Below, piece by piece: positions 11,701 to 23,347 of a stretch of DNA of 64,000 bases. This DNA comes from Echinometra lucunter (lineage: Eukaryota; Echinodermata; Echinoidea; Camarodonta; Echinometridae), in the NCBI GenBank assembly GCA_029962745.1, contig CM057151.1, positions 39,938,943 through 40,002,942 of the forward strand, given 5' to 3'. Both the position numbers and the translations under genes were made by a program. Every line of letters starts with the position of its first letter. The stretch's first letter is position 1. The notes below the pieces were generated by a model. The model did not search any database, was not told the DNA's origin, and saw only the letters and a list, made by a program, of their open reading frames with translations.

Positions 11701-12067
11701 GGTGGACTGGCAATTGGGAATTTTGGGGAGTTTTTCCCCATGAGGCGCTCGATTATTATGTTGAGGGCCAGATTTAAGGTCTTATGAGCATGCCGCAAAA
11801 AAATTCTCCTACTTTCTCCTAACTTAGCTTTAAATCCCAGTCCGCAACGGCGTAGCCAGAATTTTATTGGGGAGGGGGCGGTAGTGAGCAGGCGAAGAGC
11901 GCTCCATATAGGGGGTTTCTTTGTCATCGTTGCTTGTCTGCTTTTCTTCCTTCGTTCTCCCACCTTTTCCCTTTCTATTCTTTTTTTTTTTTTTTTGGTC
12001 ATTTTTTTTTTTTGATGGGGGTGTGACCGCCCCATCGTCCCCTGGCTACGCGAGTGCCAGTCCGCCC
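11699..12067. mobile_element. Outer TIR element interrupted by a hAT-like insertion
   Basis: The left end GGGGTGGACTGGCAATT is matched in reverse complement by AAATCCCAGTCCGCCC, reconstructed across the inner insertion (right end at 12065-12067 plus one copy of the 8-bp duplication). The outer element would be about 150 bases without the insert. Both outer flanks are GA microsatellite, so its own target duplication cannot be recognised. Confidence 0.6.
11845..12056. mobile_element. hAT-like non-autonomous element with perfect 8-bp target duplication
   Basis: The ends are CAACGGCGTAGCCAG (left) and the complement of CACTCGCGTAGCCAG (right). The 8-base sequence CCAGTCCG occurs immediately outside each end (11837-11844 and 12057-12064). 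An 8-bp duplication with CA-starting GC-rich ends is the hAT signature. The 212-base body holds T and A homopolymers and no transposase. It is inserted within the outer element at 11699-12067. Confidence 0.9.

Positions 12068-12069
<2 letters not shown>

Positions 12070-12103
<34 letters not shown>
12070..12103. repeat. (GA)n microsatellite
   Basis: About 34 bases of GA immediately right of the nested transposon pair; partner of the tract at 11667-11698. Confidence 0.9.
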
Positions 12104-12107
<4 letters not shown>

Positions 12108-12109
12108 TA

Positions 12110-14050
12110 GAGAGTAATATTGAAGGAGGAAGGAGAACAATTCAAACATGAAGGGTTGGCAGATGGGAAAGCATAATATTTGTAAGCTGAGGTAGAGTCC
12201 TCTCACGGAGTTGATGGGTGAGGAAATATGACAGAAAAGCAAACGAAAATCGCAAAGAATGTATCCATCTGCTCATCATTCTAGAATAATCATGTTTTCT
12301 TAGTCAACCCCCTTTCTTTGGCTCACAATATTTTACGCATGATTTAAGACGTTCTTTGTTATGCATTATGTGGGTGTGATGACGCCATGCGAAATATCAG
12401 CGTGGTGAGGTTTTCCTTACAGGAAAAAAAAACAACAACAAAAAACCACTTTGAACTGATTAAAGATAACATATTTTGAACTTGAAGCACAGCCCACATT
12501 GTTATCATTCATGGTTGTTCTGCATGGTCTTTTAGAAATTATAGCAAGATATAAAAAGTTCAGTGCATGCCGATAGTTCTTTAAGCAGGATATAAAAAAC
12601 TGTGTTGCTCATAGACCTAAGAAAGCCGTAAAACCAACCAATTTCCATCTTATTAATGCCACCCTCCTCTTTTCCAGCTTCTTTAATAGTGTGCATAAAG
12701 CTGTGGATAAGGGATAACCTGTTGAACATTATGTATCGAAATATGAAAAAATGCATAAAATGCACCCATAATCTCAACTTGAACATCATCATTTAACATG
12801 TTCAAGACACAGTTTTTCCTTTTCCGTAGATTGTGCACGTGTGAGTATTTCAAAGGTCAATAGCATTAAAATTAATGCTACTCGTTCGTGCTCTTTAGCT
12901 TAAGAAAATTAATAGAGAGCACACCTGTAATTCCTATATTAGTTCAGGCAAATCATCCATAGCAAACAAGAACGGGCAAAAATAGCGTCTCCTCAGTTGA
13001 AGGAACATAATCAGGAGAATTACTTTGTTCTATTTATCAAGAGAGTTTGATGTAATTGTAATGAAATCATTAAAACAAACGCTCTTAATTACAGTGTGGG
13101 GAGATACAGGTGCGGGTAACGAGAGACAGAGGCTACAAATCAATTATCATTACTCTGGCCATCTGATCATCATCGTCATCCGTTGATCATGCCTTTTGCA
13201 TGCAAGCATGGTTGCAAGTACGGTATATGCGTATCGAAATTCCGATATGACGTTGTCGGGATAACGTCATGAAATGATCGTCTCATCAATCTCGAGACTA
13301 AAATGTCCCATCATTAGGAAGTTTATGATAGGGAGATGCATGCAGCAAGATCGGTGCGTTATTGCAGATTGCATCTTCGGACTTCCTGTTACGTATTACA
13401 AACTGATTACACTGATAACCACTGACTGCAATGATGTGCAATCCCGTATATTTACTGGCCTCCAGTAACTTATGCACCCACAAACGATTCTTTCAAGTTC
13501 CTTATCATTCATCCATCAACTTAGGCGCTTTGCAACTTGCACGATTATGTAGAACATCAGGAAAGATCACGTATCTTTAGTCTAGAATTTGTCTTTATCT
13601 TTCGTGTGTTTTTTATAATTTTTTTTCCACCTGGTACTTATACGTAATTATGTTTCATAATTTCCGTGGGCATACTTTTTTTGACATCACTCATTTTTTA
13701 AAATACCTTTCAATTATGCACGTCAAAGTTTAAAGGGTCTTTGAGATGTGACATTCACACTAAAGCTAGCAATTACAAATTTCTGCATCATGATTTTTCG
13801 ACACTTGTGTGAGTGAGCGACTGTTGCTATAATGATAATAATAATAATACGAGACTGTTAAATTCGTCACTGGGGACGAATTAGGTGGTCTGTCAAAATT
13901 TGATTAAAAATCAATGTCGCCCTCCTTATAGAATATTTTAAAAATCATGAAAGATGGGGAGTTTCGTCAACGCTGATGAATATTTACATAAATGAGAAAG
14001 GAAGGAACCTCAAGAACTAAATGGGTTGCAGAATTGAAAAAATGTAAATA
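12110..14050. other. No gene or repeat family recognised
   Basis: AT-rich unique-looking sequence. I see no exon with splice sites, no RNA gene and no clear repeat apart from a short ATAATAAT run near 13831. Confidence 0.5.
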
Positions 14051-14052
14051 AG

Positions 14053-14215
14053 AAAGTTGTCCTCCATCTTACTTCCTACATCCCAAGAACAGCCAGGCTG
14101 TGGAACTCTCTCCCACCAACTGTGTTTCCTCATCTTCCTAATATGGATTGTTTCAATTCCGGAGTTGATGCATATTTGTTGTCCTAGTTACATGTATCAT
14201 CAGTAAATTAATAAA
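14053..14215 (+). pseudogene. 5'-truncated LINE: C-terminal end of the reverse-transcriptase ORF plus short 3' UTR
   Basis: The frame from 14053 reads about 44 residues to a TAG stop at 14185-14187 and contains YIPRTARLWNSLPPTVF. The R-T-A-R-L-W-N-S-L-P signature is what I know from the conserved C-terminus of CR1/L2-type non-LTR retrotransposon proteins, where it is followed by an F-x-x-x-V-x-x-Y-L helix; here FNSGVDAYLL follows. Nothing upstream of about 14050 continues the protein, as expected for a 5'-truncated LINE copy. Downstream is a short AT-rich 3' tail with AATAAAG at 14209. It is a dead fragment. Confidence 0.75.
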
Positions 14216-15490
14216 GAAATTTGTTAATTGCGATATGTATGTTAATTGTACTTATGAGCCGCTTTTCATCTATTTGATGGTATCAGCAGGCCTAGAATTT
14301 GATATTTAAAAAAAGGGAGAGAGTTTAAATCCGTACCGGCAGAGCATCGCAACAGTTAATCATGTGAATGGGGAGTATTTGCTTCCGATCGAAAAGCGTC
14401 TTTAAACATGAATAGGGCGCGTGACATAATTTTCTCAGCTAGAACTTGTAAATGAGCATAACATGCCACGGCGTCTCTGACCGAGACACTTGCCCTAGTT
14501 AAGGTGATAGGAGGATGTCCTGCTCAAACAAAATACTGGAGAAATGGGGTCAAAAACACTTTTCTGCCTCTTCATGATAAAATTAACTCATTCACATTTC
14601 TGTATAACGACCCAACGTACTACGACAAAATTTATGATAAGTAGAACATGTAGAATAGTAATGGAAGATTAAAGTTGTAAGTTGTTCCATGCAGTTCCAT
14701 CGGGTCACAGGGCATTCGGCCTTACGTCGGTCATGGGTCACAGGTCACAAAGGTCAAGTCTATCAAAAAATGCTTAGAATTGCAGAAAAAAAAACAACAA
14801 CACAGAAAGCTACACTGGCCGAGACATCAGAATCATCAGTCCAGCATAAATAGCGAAAGCCTTCAGAAAAGTTGCTAGCAGGCCAACGCAAGGAGATCGA
14901 CTTTTCGTTTCCCCAGATTGTCGGCCATGGTGTAGGCGTCGGTCTCGCGAGCACTTCTTGAAACTGTTCAGCAGGCCCATGGGACCATTACGGTCGATTT
15001 GATTATAGGTCGCCCTATTGGACTATACCTTAATTGGCTCCGGATAAGGGCAATTTCTGTCATCCACGACTGATCACAATTTCTCAGCTTGTATTACGGC
15101 TTTTTTCCATTTTCTCGACTGGAAAGATCATAGTATCTTTTCATTCTTACTTTAGTAGCCATAATTATCGATATTTGAAGCCTAAATCAAGCAAAGCATT
15201 GTTACAGTGTTATTGTTGTTGCATAATTGTGGGATCTCCTGCAAGGATACATGTACTTTGTGGAAGCTTCTTGAATAAAAAAAAAAAAAGATTCATTCTA
15301 GTTTGTACTTCCAGATGGGACATTCCTGTATGTTATTAACAGTTTTAGATTTAAACATATTTGACCTTGTGTTGACCTAATGAGCGCGGAATGAGAACAA
15401 TGAATTTTTATTTATAGCAACAGTGTCGACATCAGAGTTCATGTAATTTACATAACCAAGAATATTATGCAATGTCTATTGTTATAATAC
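14216..15490. other. No gene recognised
   Basis: Unique-looking sequence without supportable coding exons. The open frame at 15034-15339 has no recognisable domain and contains an A homopolymer. Confidence 0.5.
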
Positions 15491-15499
15491 CTCACTTTA

Positions 15500-15970
15500 A
15501 GAATCTTTCCTAATCCCGTCATCTGATTGGTTGAAAGTGCGGTCGTGATTTCCGCAAAATTCACTATTGCCCGCTAAATTCACTATAGTATTATTCCCGC
15601 CAGGGGGCATAGTGAAATTTTGCACGTAAAAAGCAGTGACGTAATAGAAGCATATGACGTTTAACAACAATGAATACGCGCAAACGCAGTTAAAAGTCGT
15701 AGGCACTACTCTTTGACTGGTTTCCATAAATCCAAATGAATGCACTTCGACAAGCATATTTTGTCGAAAAAATTCACTTTGCGGAATCCACACTCAGGAT
15801 GCGGTATATAAAACAAATACTGACTGCTTATTTTTCGGGACACGGTTAAAACTATAGCCCCTCGGTGAACTCGAGACCTTACTATGCCTCTCGACTTTTT
15901 CTCGGGGCACAGTACAGCTTCGAGATCACCTTGGGTTATGGCTTCATCCATGCCCCTCAAAGCAGTCAAT
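15500..15970 (+). promoter_or_regulatory. Promoter-like motif cluster with internal inverted repeat
   Basis: The block combines an inverted CCAAT box (ATTGG near 15527), a CTCF-like motif CCGCCAGGGGGCAT at 15597-15610, two TGACGT cores (near 15636 and 15655) and a TATA-like TATATAAA near 15804. Its left part is a hairpin: GCAAAATTCACTATTGCCC around 15554 pairs imperfectly with GGGGGCATAGTGAAATTTTGC around 15605. The motifs are degenerate enough to occur by chance, and the hairpin hints that it may be an interspersed repeat. No transcript-like ORF follows on either strand that I recognise. Confidence 0.25.
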
Positions 15971-15979
15971 ATTTGTATA

Positions 15980-18600
15980 TTCGTATATATTTTGTATATG
16001 AGTCAGGAATGTTCTGCTTTGGGTAACATTTGAATAATTATAAGCTTGGAGCTTTCACAGATTAAATCAGAATTTATCCAGAATCTATCAAGATCAACAG
16101 CGTGGAGCGTGGATTGTTATCAACCCTGATCGTGGACATCGTGTTTGACATTGATTTCAGCTTAATCTTTAAAGTCGTTTTCGGCACGGTCTTCGACATC
16201 AACTTTTTTTATAGCGGCCTGAATTACCTTGTAATTTGTATGGGATATAAACAGTCCTTCCAGAATCATCTTTTCATCATCGATATGATTTGTCCTCCCA
16301 GTCTATTTTCTTGACACATTTTTTAAAATTATGCCTTTATTTCATAAAGGAATACAAGCATAAATTTAGACCAGGCCCATGTTCCCTTGCCGAAAGTATG
16401 CCGAAAGTATTGCAGTATTGTATCAATCATTGCATTTTATTGTTTGAATACTGTGAATACCTTCAATGAAACCAAATAATATTCAATTATAATTGTTTGT
16501 AAATTTCTGCTCTTAATTAGATCTGGAATTGTAACAATGAATTTCTGTTGAAGTTATCTAATTATCACCTTCCCACTAGGCAGTATTCGTTAAGATGGGT
16601 TGAGTCTTACTGGTCTAAATTTTTGTATGTCAAACAGAAGTATAATTTTTCTGAAACAGTTATAAATCGGAAATAGAGAAGAGAAACACTGGGGAAAAAA
16701 AGACAGAAAAGGTCCAGAAAAAATTGTAGGTGGAAATGGCTATCTAGTTCACGAAGATGGAAAGCCTGCTTGGATTGTTGCAACTTTGAAACATTATCTT
16801 CAGTATTGTTCATGATCGTTTTTTATTTTTTCAACTCTGACTTGTATCTAACTACTACTGTTGCGATATTGATACCACAGGTTATTATTCCTGACAGTAG
16901 AAAGTGGCCTGATCAGCTAAAAACGTATCATTTCCATCTTCTCTTATAACACAGATTGTAATACTGTAATAAAGAAAAGGAAAATTTAGATGAGAGCTGC
17001 AATTACAAACGAGAGCTCAAATTTACCTTTGGAGAATACTAGTAACTGTTGTTTTTTTTTTCTGGGAACGCTGTCGTTCAGTCCTGTTATTTACTTTTTA
17101 ACAAAATCGAGCACGTAGACATAGAAGGCGGTTAATCGGGTTAACTACTGAATGAAGGATAATTCTGAAACAAAAAAGGAACTATGAGAAATTGTAGAAT
17201 GGATGTTTTGATACAAAATATATAGATGTTACAATAAAATAAAATCACGTTGGCGTTAAGTTATATACTTTCAAGAAAATGTAACGGTTGTACGTTTGCG
17301 TGGTATTGGTATATTACAGAAGGAACGGGTGTCTGCGACTATTTATTTCTTATAAAAGGGTTAGGTACAGTTTTCGTTGGCCATTAAAAACCTAACGTCT
17401 CATTTCTTTGCTTTTAGAATAATGGCAAGATATTAGCAAATCTAAGATGCTAAGAATTTTTCTCATCTTCAAGTTAAATATTATGAGAGGCAAAGTATAA
17501 TTTAGATACTTGCACAAGGACGTAGACTTCAACACCATGAACACCGTCGGCGTGCACTACAGACTGACTACACACGTGTACATGGAGCTGTACAGCAGTG
17601 ATCTAGCGTTTCTTTCAGATATTTACACTAAAATTTACCGGAAATCATAGGTGGCAGATCAAAATGATTTCGCACATGTATCTTTTTTAAAAGGAGGGGG
17701 AAAAAGAGTATACATGTATTTAATTAACATGTTTATGCCAATTCTCTTTTGTTAACAAAACTGTAAATGAGCTCTACTAATATATTTATCCGGTATCAAG
17801 TTAATCTTACAATTTCTATTTGATTCCTTATGTTATCATATATTATCATATCATACTCTTATATCAGTACTACATAGAAACCTTTGGTGTTAGACACTAT
17901 TTCGCAGTCAGTAGAACATCATGAAAATAGAAAGACACATACGGTGATATAAAAACATATAAGCTAAAAAATCCACAATTCTTAAAACGCATTTTCCGTT
18001 GACATAGCAACCTGCAAAGGTGTGGAAAATGGATAAAGCGACGTTTGATGATGTTATCAAATGGTGTGTACTTTAGTTATCAGCTTCATCTTCAGAAAAG
18101 TGCTTGTAAACAGGGTTGAGGCTCCATTAATGCATCATGAAAAAAAATAAAATTGCTTCCTCTTGGAGAGTGACGCCAAAGTACTCATTAGTAGCAAACA
18201 ATTCTTCAGAAAGCAGATAGCGTGAATAGAGCCAAAACGACAATAATGTGGTTTATATTTGTAGCATTGTTCTATCGACCGTATTGACTGTTTGATAACA
18301 GTACGGCTCTCGCTCTCTCCCTCCTTCTTATGCATCCATCTCGCACTCTCCCTCTCTCTGCTTTTCCCTTTTTTCTCTCTCTCTCTATCCTTGCTGGCTG
18401 TCTATTTCCCTTTAAACGATATTATATTTCTTTTATACAAGGGGGGGGGGGGCTTAAGTTAAAAAGCTAAAAGCTTATATTCAGGTCCCTCCACTTACAA
18501 ACGTTTCCTTTCTTTCCTTGTATATTACATTGAATAGATTTGTAGACGACGTTTAATATCAATATGCTTTTGTATCGAACTGCTATGTACTTTGTATTTG
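15980..18600. other. No gene recognised; AT-rich
   Basis: AT-rich sequence with no supportable exon. It holds CT-rich tracts near 18308-18390 and a G run near 18441. Confidence 0.5.
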
Positions 18601-20456
18601 CACTAGCGGATCCAGGATTTGAAAATGGAGGGGGGGGGGGGGGGGGGAGGGGGAAGCGAAGCACGATTATAAGAAAGATAAGAAAGACAGAGGCGTCATT
18701 AATTGTTGTGAGAAGGAGTGTGCGATAGCACCATTTTATGTGAGATGGCGCCGATTCCATGTGTGATGGTATCGTTTTTTGCAAAATGTCACCGAAGCGA
18801 AGTATGATGGCACCGTTTTATGTAAGATGGCGGTGATTCCATGTGTGATGGCACCATCTTATGTGATATGGCACAGATTCCATGTGCGACGGTGCCATTT
18901 TATGTGAAATGGCACCGGTTCCATGTGTGATGGCACTGTTTTATGTGAGATGGCACCGATTCCATGTGTGATATCACCGATTCCTTGTGCTATGACACTG
19001 TTTTATGTTAGAAGGCGCCGATTACATGTGTGATGGCACCGTTTTAAGAGAGATGGTGCAGATTTCATGTGTGATTGCACCGTTTTATGTGAGATGGCAC
19101 TGATACCATGTGCGAGGCACCCTTTATGTGAGGTGGTGCCGATTCCATTTGTTATGGTATCATTTTAAGTGAGATGGAGCCGATTCCATGTGCGATGGTG
19201 CCATTTTATGTGAAATGGCACTGATACCATGTGCGAGGCACCTTTTTATGTGAGGTGGTGCCGATTCCATTTGTTATTGTACCATTTTAAGTGAGATGGA
19301 ACCGATTCCATGTGCGATAGCACCGGCCTATGTGAAATGGCACCGATTCCATGTGTGATGGCACCGTTTTATGTGAAATGGCGCCGATTCCATGTGCTAT
19401 GACACTGTTTTATGTTAGAAGGCGCCGATTACATGTGTGATGGCACTGTTTTAAGAGAGATGGTGCAGATTTCATGTGTGATTGCACCGTTTTATGTGAG
19501 ATGGCACTGATACCATGTGCGAGGCACCTTTTTATGTGAGGTGGTGCCGATTCCATTTGTTATGGTACCGTTTTAAGTGAGATGGAGCCGATTCCATGTG
19601 CGATGGTGCCATTTTATGTGAAATGGCACCGGTTCCATGTGTGATGGCACCGTTTTATGTGAGATGGCACCGATTTCAAGTTTGATGGCACCGGCCTATT
19701 TGAAATGGCACCAATTCCATGTGGGATGGCACTGTTTTATGTGAAATGGCACCGTTTATGTGAAATGGCACCGATTCCATGTGTGATGGCACTGTTTTAT
19801 GTTAGAAGGCGCCGATTACATGTGTGATGGCACTGTTTTAAGAGAGATGGTGCAGATTTCATGTGTGATTGCACCGTTTTATGTGAGATGGCACTGATAC
19901 CATGTGCGAGGCACCTTTTTATGTGAGGTGGTGCCGATTCCATTTGTTATGGTACCATTTTAAGTGAGATGGAGCCGATTCCATGTGGGATGGCACTGTT
20001 TTATGTGAAATGGCACTGTTTATGTGAAATGGCACCGATTCCATGTGTGATGGCACCGTTTTATGTGAAATGGCGCTGATTCCATGTGTGATATCACCGA
20101 TTCCATGTGCTATGACACTGTTTTATGTTAGAAGGCGCCGATTCCATGTCTGATGGCACCGTTTTAGGAGAGATGGTGCAGATTTCATGTGCGATTGCAC
20201 CGTTTTATGTGAGATGGCACTGATACCATGTGCGAGGCACCTTTTTATGTGAGGTGGTGCCGATTTCATTTGCTATGGTACCATTTTAAGTGAGATGGAG
20301 CCGATTGCATGTGCGATGGCACCGTTTTATGTGAGAAGGGGTCTACTGCTTCTCCGATGGCACTGTTTTATGTGAGATTGCGCCAATTTCGACAATTTAG
20401 CAGCCCAGCGGCTCCTTCGGCGCCATTTAATATGAAAATGGCTGGATCCGCCACTG
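18601..20456. mobile_element. hAT-like terminal repeats enclosing a satellite array
   Basis: The left end CACTAGCGGATCCAGG and the right end, read in reverse complement as CAGTGGCGGATCCAGC, form a terminal inverted repeat. GAAAATGG also appears near both ends. CAGTGGCGGATC starts are hAT-like (family knowledge). Almost all of the interior is the minisatellite described separately, preceded by an 18-base G run (18630-18647). I could not find a convincing 8-bp target duplication, so the boundary is tentative. Confidence 0.55.
18720..20400. repeat. Hierarchical minisatellite (20/21-bp monomers, ~41-bp dimers, ~320-415-bp higher-order units)
   Basis: The basic monomer is GATGGCACCG followed by TTTTATGTGA (20 bases) or ATTCCATGTGT (21 bases). 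The two types alternate as a 41-base dimer. Larger blocks also recur in the same variant order: the segment with ACACTGTTTTATGTTAGAAG appears near 18990, 19405, 19790 and 20110, and the CGAGGCACCTTTTTATG variant follows each time. The array is about 1.7 kb with dozens of monomers. No open frame is maintained. Confidence 0.9.
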
Positions 20457-22078
20457 ACTTGCATGTTTCTTTATAATGGAGTAAACTGAACTGAACTGAT
20501 CCTGAAAGTACGTTGTACCTAGAATGTTATATCATTGCTGCTTTTATCTGCTTTGCCTTCAGGCTTGACCTGCAGTGAATACGAACAGAAATATCATTTG
20601 CACTATATTTTAAGGAAATAATTGGATTTCAGACATTTTTGCATAAGAAAATAAGGTTGAGTTCCAGGTAAAATTCTGTGGTGGATATTGATTTCCTGTG
20701 ATTGTTATTCAAGATTGCTCGGTCGCATATGCAATGTTTCCACAACTACAATGACTGCATTAAGCTCGTAGTTATATTGCTTGCATTCCTGCACTCCACG
20801 ACCCAAACGTCAAATGTCTCCGGACGATATATGCTAGTATGATTTCATAATTTTGATGTATGATTTTCACTTCATCGTGATGTTATCATAAAAACTTAAG
20901 TAGCTTTTGATAGTCTTAATAACCATTGAATGTAGGCTTGATGGTAAAAATGGAATAAGAATAATCATAAAGAGAAGAGTTGGCTCAGTCGTTAAAGCCA
21001 TGGGCGTCAATCAAAGGGGGGGGGGGGGAGAGGAGACAGGGGGTCACGTCCCCAAAAATTTTTATGGGTGGGGGCACAAAAGTGTATGGGTGTATGGGTC
21101 AGACTGATTAAGTTCACTTTCCCCTGACAGGCGAATAAAGTGGCGCCAAGTACTTGATAATAATGATAATGATGATAAGGATAACGATAATGATAACAAC
21201 ACCCTTAATCATAACAAGCTTTAAAAAACACCAAACTCCAAGCATGAGTATGGACGTATGAAACTACAATTGGTATGTGATCATAATGTCTTGGTCCAAG
21301 AAATTAATGATTCGCATTTGACATACATTTCAAGAGCAGTTTAGGGCGTTCATTTCTTCTTGAAAGATCGGGAAAGGCCGGGAAAGACATGACGATGCTC
21401 CAGAGATATTTACAGTTTCCAGTATCATGCTTTTAATGACATATCGAGGTCCCAGTGCAATAAGCATGATAAGGTCAGGGTTTAGGGTTTCAAATCAGCC
21501 AATGTACTATGGATGTCCAAAAAAGATGACATTTAATGATACCCGAAACAGTCCAAATACGAGTGAAAGCAAAGAAAAGCACATCTTTCCGCGCTTATTC
21601 ATCCAAAGAAAATAATATTTTTCTTTGTTTTTCAGCCATTTGGCCGCCGGCATCTATTCATCAGTGGTTCAACCCAGCATGTTTAGGACTTGAAATTTTA
21701 ACCCACTTTTATATGCGAATTCTGGCCCGTGTATCTGTAGCACGTTGCCTATTTAACAGAAAGTGGTGTATATTGTTGGGCATTTCGTTTATATTTTCTC
21801 TGTACTTCCAAAATGAGCGAAAGAGATTATGCACTTTGATTCGACATGTCTGGCTCTAAAATCTCAATCGCGTCTAAAAGGACCAATACCCGTCAACATG
21901 CTCAAAATAGGTACATCATTCGTCTAAAATGGACGCATCATGCTGGATACCGCAATTTCTTTCTCCATTTTCCCTCTTTCCTTCCCTCTTTGGTATGTTG
22001 ACGTCCTTCTCTTTCTCTACCCTCCCGTTCCTCTCATTGTCCTAACCTTTTCTCTTTCACTCCCCCGCATCTGTCTGG
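20457..22078. other. No gene; possible interrupted SINE head near 20979-21200
   Basis: TTGGCTCAGTCGTTAAAGCC at about 20980 looks like a polymerase III A box, but a G-rich insert follows and no B box is seen. An ATAATGATGATAA simple repeat lies at 21156-21200. The rest shows nothing I recognise. Confidence 0.35.
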
Positions 22079-22080
22079 TA

Positions 22081-22382
22081 TGGTGGTCCTGAAGTACGCT
22101 CGACAACAGGTCATGTGCGACGTGAATTTCGCATCCCAGGTCATGAAATTCATGACCCGTGGCGCGAAATTCACGACCTGCGATGCGAAATTCATGACCC
22201 TTGGCGCGAACTTTGCATCCCAGTCGTGAAATTCATGACCCGTGGCGCGAAATTCATGACCTGGGATGCGAAATTCATGACCTGGGATGCGAAGTTCAGG
22301 ACCCGGGATGCGAAATTCAGGACCTGGGATACGAAATTCACGTCGCACATAACCTGTTGTCGAGCGTACTTCAGGGCCACCA
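22081..22382. mobile_element. MITE with ~55-bp inverted ends, TA flanks and an internal minisatellite
   Basis: The left end TGGTGGTCCTGAAGTACGCT is matched in reverse complement at the right end (TGGTGGCCCTGAAGTACGCT), and the match continues through CGACAACAGG and GTGCGACGTGAATTTCG. TA lies on both sides (22079-22080, 22383-22384), consistent with a Tc1/mariner-type duplication; a longer imperfect duplication GTCTRG is also possible if the TA is counted as element. The centre is about nine diverged copies of a ~20-24-base unit AAATTCATGACCYGNGRYGCG. Open frames on both strands across it are artefacts of the repeat. Confidence 0.85.
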
Positions 22383-23024
22383 TAGTCTAGCCAAGGAGGT
22401 AGGGCACCTCCTTCGTCTGGCTCACCCCCGCCCTCCCCTTCTCTACCTCTGGCTCTCAAAGGACCTTCTTCTACCTCTGACTGTCAAAGAACCTTCTTTT
22501 CTTCTCACATTCCCTATTCACATCTTTCTCTCCTCGTATCCATTATTTTCAAAGAAAGGTTATCCTTCTCTATCTCAAGAGTGACTTCTCTATTAAACGA
22601 AGTGATCACTCACCCAGTCCCTCTCTTTGCTGAATGTTACAATATCAAGAAGGATCGTGTTCTCTTGTTTTGAACCCACAAGAATCTCAGGCTGCGTTTA
22701 TATCTGAGTGTTGTCAAGCCAGAAACACCATTTTTTACAGTTATGTTTTTTTAAACGCTGTTTCTTGAGACCTTGGTTATATCTCCTGGCAAATATGGGC
22801 TTTACCATGGTTGTAAATTTTGCAACAGTGTTTCAAAGCCGTATTTCCCCCAAAAGTGCTCCGGACACAACTTTTTTTTAAAAAAAATACAAGCTTATTA
22901 AAACGCTGAATCTTGACTAAAACATGAAGCATGACATATTAATGCACCCATACACTCTAAAAACTAGAATGTTAAAATCACTATTTAAAAGGGCCCGAGG
23001 AGTGACTACATTTTCAAAATGGTA

Positions 23025-23299
23025 CACACTGAGAAAAAAGGTTCAATTCTGCACCCTAACACTGGCAGCACCTTTTTGGGTGCAACCTTGCACCCTACAT
23101 GAAAAAGATACAAAGATGCACCCTTTTGTGCTTGTTTGCACCCGGAAATGCCCGTCTGCACCCTTAAGGGAGAAAAATGTAGCTCACTGCACCCTTAAAG
23201 GTGCAAAATGCTTCTTAGGGTGCAAAGTTGTACCCATAAAGGAGCTTCCAGTGTTGCATTTGAAAGGTGCGAAATTGAACCTTTTTTTTTCTTGGCGTG
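23025..23299. mobile_element. GGTGCAA-family MITE, copy 1 (nested)
   Basis: The ends CACACTGAGAAAAAAGG and CTTTTTTTTCTTGGCGTG are the inverted termini of the family also found at 50053-50422 and 62337-62606. TA precedes the left end; the right TA has become CA. The interior is packed with GGTGCAA and TTGCACC heptamers in both orientations. It is inserted within the MITE at 22953-23378, so it is the younger insertion, although its ends have since mutated. Confidence 0.85.
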
Positions 23300-23310
23300 C
23301 AGATTAACAC

Positions 23311-23347
23311 TTATCATGTTGAATCCACGCTGGATTCAACATGATAA
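23311..23347. repeat. Perfect 17-bp hairpin with CGC loop
   Basis: TTATCATGTTGAATCCA, a CGC loop, and the exact complement of the arm. It lies in the right part of the MITE at 22953-23378. The 3-base loop is too tight for a typical microRNA precursor; it is best read as part of the foldback element. Confidence 0.9.

Noticed and set aside
11520..12242. 240-codon minus-strand frame
   Set aside because: It is built from GA/CT microsatellites and crosses the nested transposons; the Ser/Leu strings reflect the dinucleotide repeat.
21476..21492. GGGTTTAGGGTTT considered as telomere-like repeat
   Set aside because: Only two units are present, with no array.
22034..22459. Repetitive-protein frames on both strands (EFRIPGH-type repeats)
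   Set aside because: They are translations of the minisatellite inside the MITE at 22081-22382; both strands are open because of the unit length, not selection.
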